Positions 14,019 to 21,272 of a DNA stretch of 21,619 nucleotides are shown piece by piece. Source of the stretch: CAYTRP01 sp964625145 (GTDB lineage Bacteria > Sumerlaeota > Sumerlaeia > SLMS01 > JAHLLQ01). The stretch lies in NCBI GenBank assembly GCA_964625145.1, contig CAZVAQ010000050.1, positions 1 through 21,619 of the forward strand, read 5' to 3'. Position numbers and translations under genes: made by a program. The notes under the pieces were generated by a model. That model worked only from the letters and a program-made list of their open reading frames with translations, did not search any database and had not been told where the DNA came from. Every line of letters starts with the position of its first letter. Within the stretch, counting starts at the first letter, position 1.

Positions 14019-16577
14019 ATGAAGTCCTACACATTCGCCCACCTAGCCTTGGTACCCATCCTTTTGCTGTCAGCCACGGGGGCACCTGCCGCCGAGATCG
14101 TTCTCGCCGACGCCGCGCGCACGGTTCCCTTCTGGTGGTATCTGGGTCCGGTGTGCAGCATCGTGGCGTTGATCAGCGCATTTCTCTTCTACAAGAACAT
14201 CATGAAGGCCTCGGAGGGAAGCCCGCGCATGAAGGAGATCGCGGGCTATGTGCGCGAGGGTGCCTATGCCTACCTGCGCCGCCAGTACAAGGTGGTGGGC
14301 GTGTTCTTCGTGGCCGTGGCGGTGTTGCTGGCCATCATGGCGCTGGGGTTCGAGCTGCAGCACCCGCTGGTGCCGATCGCGTTCATCACGAGCGGATTCT
14401 TCTCGGGCCTTGCGGGCTTCTTCGGAATGAAGACGGCGACTTCCTCTTCCGCGCGAACGGCGCAGGCGGCGAGCGAGTCGCTGGACAAGGGGCTGAAGAT
14501 CGCGTTCCGCGCCGGATCGGTCATGGGGCTGACGGTGGTGGGGCTGGCGCTGCTCGACATCAGCCTGTGGTTCTTCTATCTCTACGGCTTCCATCACCTG
14601 TTGTTCGGCGGGGAGCCGCTGAACCTTGAGACGATCACGGTGGTGATGGTCTGCTTCGGCATGGGTGCTTCGAGCCAGGCGCTGTTTGCGCGCGTCGGCG
14701 GTGGCATCTTCACCAAGGCTGCGGACGTGGGCGCGGACCTCGTGGGCAAGGTCGAGGCGGGCATTCCCGAGGACGACCCGCGCAACCCGGCGACCATCGC
14801 CGACAACGTTGGCGACAACGTGGGTGACGTGGCGGGGATGGGGGCGGACCTGTACGAGAGCTACTACGGGGCGATCCTGGCGGCGGCGGCATTGGGTGTG
14901 GCCGCGGCGCTGCATCAGGGACTGTCGGAAGCGCTGACGTTTGCCTACTTGGCCGCGCCGGCGATGCTGGCGGGGGTGGGAATCCTGGCGTCGGTCATCG
15001 GCGTGCTGTCCGTGCGTGCAAAGGACAATGCCTCGATGTCCGACCTGCAGCGGTCGCTGGACCGGGGATTGCACATCGCCAGCGTCATCGTCGTGGCCGG
15101 TGCCATCGTGATCGTGTGGGCCTTGGGGCTGCCGCTTAGTGTGCTGTACTCCATCGCCATCGGCCTGGTGCTTGGATTGACCATTGGCAAGGGAACCGAA
15201 TGGGCGACTTCATCGGACTATCGCGCGACGAAGGCGATTTCCGAGTCTTCAACCACGGGCCCGGCGACGCTGATCATATCGGGTCTGGCGGAGGGCATGC
15301 TGTCCGTCTACATTCCGATCATCGCCGTGTGCGTGGGCATGCTCCTCTCGTTCGGCCTGTCGGGCGGGTTCTCGGACGTGTTGGCGGGGTTGTATGGCAT
15401 CAGCATCGCGGCAGTCGGAATGCTTTCCACGCTGGGGTTGACGCTGGCGACGGATGCGTACGGGCCCATCTCGGACAATGCGGGCGGCATCGCGGAAATG
15501 GCGGAGTTGCCCCACAACGTGCGCGAACGCACGGACATGCTGGACTCGCTGGGGAACACGACCGCGGCAATCGGCAAGGGCTTTGCCATTGGCTCGGCGG
15601 CGTTGACGGCGCTGGCGCTGTTGGCGAGCTACGTCGAGGCCGTGCGCATCGGCGTCCACCGCGAGGCGACATCGGCGTATGTGGCGCCCGCATTGCCGGA
15701 TATTCCGGTGGTGCAGGACTTGGGCTTTGGTAAGTTCGGCGTGTACATCGCGGGTGATGAGCCGGGCGCGGAGGGCCGGAAGCTCTACACGTTGAGCGCC
15801 TTGGAGCTGGCGAACGGGAACAGCCATCGCCTGATGGTGACGCACGGGGACCGGGCGGGGGAAGTCGTGGAGGTTGTCGTGAACGAAGCCGGGTCGGGGG
15901 TCATGACGGCGGGGCTGCTGGACATGGACGGCAAGCCGCTTGTCGAAGTCGCCCGCGCGCGGTTGTCGGATTACATGCAGTTCTATGACGTGACGCTGAT
16001 GAACCCGAAGGTGTTGGTGGGCGTGTTCCTGGGCGTGCTCATGGTCTTCCTGTTCAGCGCGTTGACGATGCTGGCCGTCGGGCGCGCGGCACAGGCCATG
16101 GTGCAGGAGGTCCGCCGTCAGTTCCGCGAGAAGTCCGGCATCATGCTCGGCACCGAGAAGCCCGACTACGCGCGATGCGTGGCGATTTCGACCGCGGGCG
16201 CACAGCGCGAGATGATCCTGCCGTCGATGCTGGCGATCACGATTCCGATCGTAGTGGGGCTGCTCCTGAATGTGGCGGGGATCATGGGTTTGCTCGTGGG
16301 GACGCTCTGCACGGGGTTTGCCATGGCGGTGTTCATGGCGAACTCCGGCGGAGCGTGGGACAACGCGAAGAAGTTCATCGAGGCTGGCAACCACGGCGGC
16401 AAGGGCTCCGACGCCCACAAGGCCGGCGTTGTCGGCGACACGGTGGGCGATCCTTTCAAGGACACGTCCGGTCCGTCGCTCAACATCCTGATCAAGCTGG
16501 CGACGATGGTGTCGATCGTCTTCGCGGGTCTGATCGTGAAGTTTGGTCCGATGATCGGGTCGTGGCTGGGAATGTAA
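14019..16577 (+). CDS. hppA: Membrane-bound, K+-dependent type pyrophosphatase (H+ and/or Na+ pump)
   Basis: This 852-residue integral membrane protein couples pyrophosphate hydrolysis to cation export. The catalytic motifs are intact: GGGIFTKAADVGADLVGK (228-244) and EDDPRNPATIADNVGDNVGD (251-270) in the cytosolic loop and helix 6, GNTTAAIGKG (512-521), and near the C-terminus SGGAWDNAKK and KAGVVGDTVGDPFKDTSGPS. Ala 516 and Gly 519 are the residues seen in K+-dependent enzymes, where K+-independent ones have Lys and Thr. Glu 280 (LYESY) sits where Na+-pumping and dual Na+/H+ enzymes have their helix-6 Glu. Two features are unusual: a signal-peptide-like N-terminus (cleavage near APAA-EI) and an extra segment of about 110 residues at 543-656. 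Typical bacterial members have about 670-770 residues. The ATG is preceded by AGGGG. It stands alone between non-coding spacers. Confidence 0.96.
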   Translation: MKSYTFAHLALVPILLLSATGAPAAEIVLADAARTVPFWWYLGPVCSIVALISAFLFYKNIMKASEGSPRMKEIAGYVREGAYAYLRRQYKVVGVFFVAVAVLLAIMALGFELQHPLVPIAFITSGFFSGLAGFFGMKTATSSSARTAQAASESLDKGLKIAFRAGSVMGLTVVGLALLDISLWFFYLYGFHHLLFGGEPLNLETITVVMVCFGMGASSQALFARVGGGIFTKAADVGADLVGKVEAGIPEDDPRNPATIADNVGDNVGDVAGMGADLYESYYGAILAAAALGVAAALHQGLSEALTFAYLAAPAMLAGVGILASVIGVLSVRAKDNASMSDLQRSLDRGLHIASVIVVAGAIVIVWALGLPLSVLYSIAIGLVLGLTIGKGTEWATSSDYRATKAISESSTTGPATLIISGLAEGMLSVYIPIIAVCVGMLLSFGLSGGFSDVLAGLYGISIAAVGMLSTLGLTLATDAYGPISDNAGGIAEMAELPHNVRERTDMLDSLGNTTAAIGKGFAIGSAALTALALLASYVEAVRIGVHREATSAYVAPALPDIPVVQDLGFGKFGVYIAGDEPGAEGRKLYTLSALELANGNSHRLMVTHGDRAGEVVEVVVNEAGSGVMTAGLLDMDGKPLVEVARARLSDYMQFYDVTLMNPKVLVGVFLGVLMVFLFSALTMLAVGRAAQAMVQEVRRQFREKSGIMLGTEKPDYARCVAISTAGAQREMILPSMLAITIPIVVGLLLNVAGIMGLLVGTLCTGFAMAVFMANSGGAWDNAKKFIEAGNHGGKGSDAHKAGVVGDTVGDPFKDTSGPSLNILIKLATMVSIVFAGLIVKFGPMIGSWLGM

Positions 16578-16583
16578 GGAAGT

Positions 16584-16604
16584 GTGAAGGGTGAAGAGTG
16601 AGGA
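16584..16604 (+). repeat. Three tandem copies of a GTGAAGR-like heptamer
   Basis: GTGAAGG, GTGAAGA and GTGAGGA follow one another directly, 6 bp after the hppA stop. The array lies in the 92-bp spacer before the next gene. No terminator hairpin was seen in this spacer, so read-through from hppA into the next gene is possible. Confidence 0.6.
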
Positions 16605-16669
16605 ATGCGTGCTGCGCGAGGCTTTGGTTCCGTCCGTGAAAAACTGATCCTTCTGGACAGGAGATTGCC

Positions 16670-17449
16670 ATGAGTGACGATTTTCGACTGTACCTGATTT
16701 GTCGCCGGGCCGATGCGCTGGTGGCATCGCAATTGCCGCCGGAGGAGTTTGGTGCCTACATGGCCACCGGCACGGAAAAGTTGACGACCGGGCGGGTGAT
16801 CTTCTTCGAGGTCGACCGGGCGAAGATACCGGATGAGGCTTTCGACATTGAGCGCCGGTTGCGCGAGACAGTCGTCCGGCCGGAGGACCCTCCCAAGCGC
16901 AGCAAGTACCTCAGCATCTACCGCTCGATGGAACGCATCCCCACGGAGGCGTTTGGCACGTTGTATCTGGTGACGCGCGACGGGCGTGCGTTGGGACTGG
17001 AGGCGGCCGAGTATGACGAGGCGCAGGAGGAGGACGTGCCGAACATGTACCAGGAGCTGTGCCCGCTCTTCCCGCTGGTGGCGTCATCGGTCGGGCCGCG
17101 GGAGTTCCTGCGCAGGATGTCGGATCCGGCCAATCCGCTGTACGTTCCCCGGTTGATGTTCGCGGACATGCGGATCGACCGGGACGAGGATGGCGGGCTG
17201 GCACGGTATCTTCCGTACAAGGATCCGTACCACATCGAGCAGTGCCTGAAGTTTGTCATGAAGGACGAGGGGCGGAAGTTGCCGAAGACGGTGGATCGCA
17301 CGCCGATAATTCCGTCCTTCTTCCGCTGCGTGCGGCGGGGGTTCTTCCTGGGGGACGCTCGGTCGTTGAAGTTCTATCCCTACCCGAGCTGGGAGGAGAT
17401 GGAAGTGAAGCATCACCTGTGGTGGCGCTCGGCGTCCCTGGCCGAGTGA
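16670..17449 (+). CDS. Protein of unknown function, 259 residues
   Basis: The ATG has a strong ribosome binding site (AGGAG, eight bases upstream), and the codon pattern and composition look fully coding, so this is a real gene. The product has no signal peptide or membrane segment and is probably cytoplasmic. It begins with MSDDFRLYLICRRADALVAS, contains RSKYLSIYRSMERIPTEAFG (about 81-100), an acidic stretch (EAAEYDEAQEEDVP), a mixed core with YVPRLMFADMRIDRDEDGG (about 160-180), and ends with EMEVKHHLWWRSASLAE. I recognise no catalytic motif or domain. It lies between hppA and the sdhCAB operon on the same strand, but separated from both by 92 and 245 bp, so a functional link to either is only positional. 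Confidence 0.8.
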   Translation: MSDDFRLYLICRRADALVASQLPPEEFGAYMATGTEKLTTGRVIFFEVDRAKIPDEAFDIERRLRETVVRPEDPPKRSKYLSIYRSMERIPTEAFGTLYLVTRDGRALGLEAAEYDEAQEEDVPNMYQELCPLFPLVASSVGPREFLRRMSDPANPLYVPRLMFADMRIDRDEDGGLARYLPYKDPYHIEQCLKFVMKDEGRKLPKTVDRTPIIPSFFRCVRRGFFLGDARSLKFYPYPSWEEMEVKHHLWWRSASLAE

Positions 17450-17466
17450 CCGGCGGGAATGAAAAG

Positions 17467-17507
17467 GGTCCTGCCGATCGGAAGGTGAGAGGAAGTTCAG
17501 CAGGACC
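17467..17507 (+). promoter_or_regulatory. Stem-loop in the non-coding region before sdhC
   Basis: GGTCCTGC (17467-17474) and GCAGGACC (17500-17507) are perfect 8-base complements separated by 25 bases rich in purines (GGAAGGTGAGAGGAAG). It begins 18 bp after the stop of the unknown gene, so it may end that transcript, although no T-tract follows. The rest of the 245-bp spacer to sdhC holds no gene; a TTGACG at 17555 might be a -35 element for sdh but lacks a good -10 at normal spacing. Confidence 0.4.
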
Positions 17508-17694
17508 AACAACCTATGCAACGGTTTCAGTGGATGCGGTCCCGGTGAATAGCGTTGACGCTTCACGGCCAAGCCGGTGTTCAATTGTCGTTCACAACAG
17601 GCATGGGTGAGCCGGCCAAGACAGAATGCATTCCAGGCCCGGGGCCTGATGGGCGCAAAGTCACTTCCCCGTGAAAGGATGTCCAAGGCTTGTC

Positions 17695-18453
17695 ATGACA
17701 AACCTGAACTACTTCTGGATCCGCCGGATCCACTCGCTGTTGGGGGTGATCCCCCTGGGGGTCTTCCTCTTTGGCCACTTGACGACCAACTCCATGGCCT
17801 TCTTTGGCCAGGAGGCCTTTGACCACAAGGTGGAGCTGATCCACTCGCTCGGTCCCTTGCTTCCGATTGTCGAGGCGACGGTCATCTTCGTGCCGCTGGC
17901 CCTGCACATTCTCATCGGCATTTTCATCGCCCGGACGGCGAAGTTGGACGTGGGGGACTTGGGCTATGGGCGCTACTGGGCGTACAAGTTCCAGCGCTGG
18001 ACCGGCTGGGCGGCGCTGGCATTCATCGTGTGGCACACGCTGACGCTGCGTTTCCTGAGCGTCGCCAAGCCTTACGCGCTGACGCCCGAGGCCACCGGCT
18101 TCTTTGAGTATCTCTCGGTCATGTTCACCAACTACCCGTTGTTCACGGTGGCCTATGTGATCGGCGGCACTTCGGTCATCTATCACTTTGCGAACGGCTT
18201 GTGCACGTTCTGCATGACGTGGGGGATCACGGTGGGGCCAAAGAGCCAGCAGGGCCTGGCCTATGTGGCCCTCGCGGCCGGCGTGGTGCTGATGGGCATG
18301 CTGCTCAGCAGCGTCGCGGGCTTTTACCAGGCTTACGAACCGCACTTCGAGTTGGACTCTCCCCAGCGCCGGGCGATTCAGGCAGAGTCGGCCGCGGGCG
18401 AGATAAGCGTGGGAATGATCCCGGCAACCACCGGTTCCGAAGGGAGCTTCTAA
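17695..18453 (+). CDS. sdhC: Succinate dehydrogenase cytochrome b subunit (type B, di-heme)
   Basis: From ATG 17695 the protein has 252 residues and five hydrophobic spans, the architecture of Bacillus subtilis SdhC, with both halves of the anchor in one chain. The four axial heme ligands are visible at almost the same positions as in Bacillus: His 28 (FLFGH), His 71 (LALHILIG), His 114 (IVWHTLTLRF) and His 164 (VIYHFANGL). The following TWGITVGPKSQ is also typical. Two b hemes carry electrons across the membrane between the flavoprotein/Fe-S arm and quinone; in this type the quinone is usually menaquinone. The in-frame GTG at 17671 is an alternative start, but ATG 17695 is preceded by CCAAGG at suitable distance and gives the family-like N-terminus. 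A polar tail of about 40 residues follows the last span. First gene of sdhCAB. Confidence 0.94.
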   Translation: MTNLNYFWIRRIHSLLGVIPLGVFLFGHLTTNSMAFFGQEAFDHKVELIHSLGPLLPIVEATVIFVPLALHILIGIFIARTAKLDVGDLGYGRYWAYKFQRWTGWAALAFIVWHTLTLRFLSVAKPYALTPEATGFFEYLSVMFTNYPLFTVAYVIGGTSVIYHFANGLCTFCMTWGITVGPKSQQGLAYVALAAGVVLMGMLLSSVAGFYQAYEPHFELDSPQRRAIQAESAAGEISVGMIPATTGSEGSF

Positions 18454-18456
18454 GGC

Positions 18457-20418
18457 ATGAGCAAGCGCGTCATCATCGTCGGTGGAGGCCTTGCGGGTCT
18501 GTCCGCCGCCATCAAGGTCGCCGAGGCCGGCTTCAACGTCGATCTGTTCAGTGTGGTTCCGGTCAAGCGTTCGCACTCGGTCTGTGCCCAGGGTGGCATC
18601 AACGCCGCCAAGAACATGAAGGGCGAGGGCGACCATCCGCGCATCCACGTGACGGACACGCTGTTCGGCGGGGAGTACCTGGCCGACCAGCCCCTCGTGG
18701 AGAAGATGTGCAACGACGCACCCGCAATCATCGACCTGCTCGATCGCATGGGTGTGCCCTTCAATCGCACGAAGGAAGGCTTCCTGGATTTCCGCCGCTT
18801 CGGCGGCACGCTGCATCATCGCACGGCCTACTCCGGCGCCACGACGGGCCAGCAGCTCATGTACGCGCTGGATGAGCAAGTGCGGCGCTACGAAGCAGAG
18901 GGGAAGGTCGACAAGTATGAATACTGGGAGTTCCTGTCGGTGATCGTGGATGGCAACGGCCAATGCCGCGGCATCACGGCCATGAACATCTGGGACCGCT
19001 CGGTGCACGTGTTCAAGGGCAACGCCGTGTGCCTGGCCACCGGCGGGCCGGGGTTGCTGTTCGGCAAGTCCACCAACTCAGTGATCAATACCGGCGCGGC
19101 CGCCAGCCGTGCCTACCAGCAGGGCGTGCATTACGCCAACGGCGAGTTCATCCAGGTGCACCCGACGTCGATCCCCGGCGCGGACAAGCTGCGCCTGATC
19201 TCCGAATCGGTGCGTGGTGAGGGCGGTCGTGTTTGGGTCCCCAAGAATCCCAATGACAAGCGCAAGCCCACCGACATCCCGGACGAGGATCGCGACTACT
19301 TCCTGGAGCGCAAGTATCCGAAGTACGGCAACCTGGTCCCCCGCGACGTGGCCACGCGCGAGATCTTCAGCATGTGCGTCGACGAAGGCCGCGGCGTCGG
19401 CGGCGAGAACATGGTGTATCTGGACATCACGCCGGAGAAGTCGGGCCAGAAGGCCGACGTGCTGGAGCGCAAGCTCGGCGGCGTGTTCGAGATCTACCGC
19501 AAGTTCGTCGGCACCGATCCGGTCGAGGAACCCATGAAGATCTTCCCGGGCATGCATTACAGCATGGGCGGGTTGTGGGTCAGCCCGGAGGACAATGGCG
19601 ACCGGGTCATGCAGATGACCAACATCCCGGGGCTGTTCGCCGCGGGCGAGGTGGAGTTCCAATACCACGGCGCGAACCGCCTGGGTGCGAACTCGCTGTT
19701 GAGCTGCATCTTTGGCGGCTTCATCGCCGGCCCCCGCATGGTGGAATGGGTCAAGAGCCATCCGAACGAGGCCGACCAGTCCGTCTATGACAACGAGCTC
19801 AAGCGCCAGACGGACATGAACAACAAGGTCCTGGGCATGACCAGCGGCTCGGAGAACGCGTTCGCGATTCACAAGGAGCTCGGCCTGGAGATGACCAAGC
19901 ATTGCACGGTCGTCCGCCGGAACGAAAACCTGAAGGCGCTGCTCGGCAAGTTCGGCGAGTGGGAGCAGCGGTGGCACAACATCAACATCAACGACACCTC
20001 CACCTCCGTGAACCAGAGCTTCCAGTTCACGCGCGGGTTGTGGGACATGCTGCAACTGGGCAAGGCGGTGGTGAAGGGCGCCCTGTTGCGGGATGAATCG
20101 CGCGGCGCGCACTACAAGCCGGACTTCCAGCTTCCGCTGCCGGACAAGAGCAAGCTCGGCGAGGCGACGGACACGGACGTGTACCAGGAGTTTGCGCGCG
20201 AGTTGGCCGCGGCCAACGGCGCCACCTACACCGTGGCGCCGAAGAGCGGCGCGCCGGTCACGCCGGAGTTCGAGGAGTACATGGCCAAGTGGGTGGAGCG
20301 CGAGAAGACGTGGAACAAGACCAGCATCGCCAAGTTCGTTGACGGGGGTGAGCCGGAGGTTGGCTACGCACCGGTTCGCATGACTGTCGAGCCCCCGAAG
20401 CCGCGCATCTACAAGTAA
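18457..20418 (+). CDS. sdhA: Succinate dehydrogenase flavoprotein subunit
   Basis: A 653-residue flavoprotein that oxidises succinate to fumarate on the membrane surface. The FAD-binding motif is VGGGLAG (8-14) and the covalent FAD attachment site is His 40 in RSHSVCAQGGINAA. Substrate and proton-relay elements are present: FGGTLHHRTAYSGATTGQQL, IQVHPTSIPG, ESVRGEGG, GMHYSMGGLWV and YHGANRLGANSLLSC. Length and sequence fit the Bacillus/epsilonproteobacterial/Bacteroidetes-type SdhA/FrdA group that pairs with a single five-helix SdhC. The start is 3 bp after the sdhC stop, with GAAGGGAG inside the end of sdhC as ribosome binding site, so the two are tightly co-translated. Sequence alone does not exclude operation as fumarate reductase. 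Confidence 0.97.
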   Translation: MSKRVIIVGGGLAGLSAAIKVAEAGFNVDLFSVVPVKRSHSVCAQGGINAAKNMKGEGDHPRIHVTDTLFGGEYLADQPLVEKMCNDAPAIIDLLDRMGVPFNRTKEGFLDFRRFGGTLHHRTAYSGATTGQQLMYALDEQVRRYEAEGKVDKYEYWEFLSVIVDGNGQCRGITAMNIWDRSVHVFKGNAVCLATGGPGLLFGKSTNSVINTGAAASRAYQQGVHYANGEFIQVHPTSIPGADKLRLISESVRGEGGRVWVPKNPNDKRKPTDIPDEDRDYFLERKYPKYGNLVPRDVATREIFSMCVDEGRGVGGENMVYLDITPEKSGQKADVLERKLGGVFEIYRKFVGTDPVEEPMKIFPGMHYSMGGLWVSPEDNGDRVMQMTNIPGLFAAGEVEFQYHGANRLGANSLLSCIFGGFIAGPRMVEWVKSHPNEADQSVYDNELKRQTDMNNKVLGMTSGSENAFAIHKELGLEMTKHCTVVRRNENLKALLGKFGEWEQRWHNININDTSTSVNQSFQFTRGLWDMLQLGKAVVKGALLRDESRGAHYKPDFQLPLPDKSKLGEATDTDVYQEFARELAAANGATYTVAPKSGAPVTPEFEEYMAKWVEREKTWNKTSIAKFVDGGEPEVGYAPVRMTVEPPKPRIYK

Positions 20419-20437
20419 TCCGCCAAGGAGCAACACC

Positions 20438-21268
20438 ATGGCAGTTGCCGAAGCACCCGCACACCAGACCACCGCCGAGGAGGCGCACGCCGCCCACTCC
20501 GGCCGCGATCATTCCGACGCCGGCAAGAAGACGGTCATGCTGCGCATCAAGCGGCAGAAGGGTCCTGGCGAGGCACCTTACTGGGAGAACTTCACCGTTC
20601 CCTACACGCCGGGGATGAATGTGATCTCCGCGCTGATGGAGATTCGCCTGAATCCGGTGACGCGCGAAGGGCGCAGCACGACGCCTGTCAGTTGGGATTC
20701 CGCCTGTCTGGAGGAAGTCTGCGGCGCGTGCTCCATGCGCATCAATGGCATCCCGCGGCAATCGTGCACGGCGCTGGTCGATCAGCTCGAACAGCCCATC
20801 GTGCTGGAGCCTTTCTCCAAGTTCCCCGTCATCCGCGACCTGATGGTCGATCGCACGCCGATGTTCGAGGCGCTCAAGCGCATCAAGGCATGGGTGCCCG
20901 TCGATGGCACCTATCCCATGGGCCCCGGCGAGAAGATCGACCCCGACACGCAGGGGGACATGTACAAGTATTCCCGCTGCATGACGTGCGGGTGCTGCCT
21001 GGAGGCCTGTCCGCAGTACAACGAGAAGTCCGGTTTCATCGGCGCCAGCGCCATCGGGCAGTCCTACCTGTTCAACCTGAATCCCACGGGCAAGAACCTG
21101 AAGGACGAGCGCCTGGAGGAGATGGCGGGACCGGGTGGTGTGGTCGATTGCGGCAACGCGCAGAACTGCGTGCGCGTCTGCCCGAAGGAGATCCCGCTCA
21201 CCGATGCCATCGCCGCCATTGGTGGCCAGACAACGATCTACGCCATCAAGAAGCTCTTCCGGTTCTGA
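20438..21268 (+). CDS. sdhB: Succinate dehydrogenase iron-sulfur subunit
   Basis: A 276-residue electron-transfer subunit linking the FAD of SdhA to the hemes of SdhC. The [2Fe-2S] ligands are Cys 90, 95, 98 and 110 (CLEEVCGAC...C). The [4Fe-4S] ligands are Cys 181, 184, 187 and 248, and the [3Fe-4S] ligands are Cys 191, 238 and 244 (CMTCGCCLEACP and CGNAQNCVRVCPK). PRQSCTALVDQLEQPIVLEP and KAWVPVDGTY are strikingly like Bacillus subtilis SdhB. An extra N-terminal segment of about 30 residues (His 9, 17, 20 and 25, with Ala and Glu) precedes the ferredoxin domain and is unusual. The start has a consensus AAGGAG site eight bases upstream, in the 19-bp gap after sdhA. Third gene of the operon. 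Confidence 0.97.
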   Translation: MAVAEAPAHQTTAEEAHAAHSGRDHSDAGKKTVMLRIKRQKGPGEAPYWENFTVPYTPGMNVISALMEIRLNPVTREGRSTTPVSWDSACLEEVCGACSMRINGIPRQSCTALVDQLEQPIVLEPFSKFPVIRDLMVDRTPMFEALKRIKAWVPVDGTYPMGPGEKIDPDTQGDMYKYSRCMTCGCCLEACPQYNEKSGFIGASAIGQSYLFNLNPTGKNLKDERLEEMAGPGGVVDCGNAQNCVRVCPKEIPLTDAIAAIGGQTTIYAIKKLFRF

Positions 21269-21272
21269 GAGA

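Noticed and set aside
15249..16727. 492-codon minus-strand open frame opposite hppA
   Set aside because: hppA on the plus strand carries all catalytic motifs; the reverse frame is His/Arg/Gln-rich shadow text.
17671..17694. GTG start 8 codons before sdhC ATG
   Set aside because: The ATG gives the family-like N-terminus, with heme-ligand positions nearly identical to Bacillus SdhC, and has a plausible site upstream.
19078..20472. 464-codon minus-strand open frame opposite sdhA (also 17581-19008 and 20258-21583)
   Set aside because: Opposite unmistakable sdhCAB genes, with no domain content.
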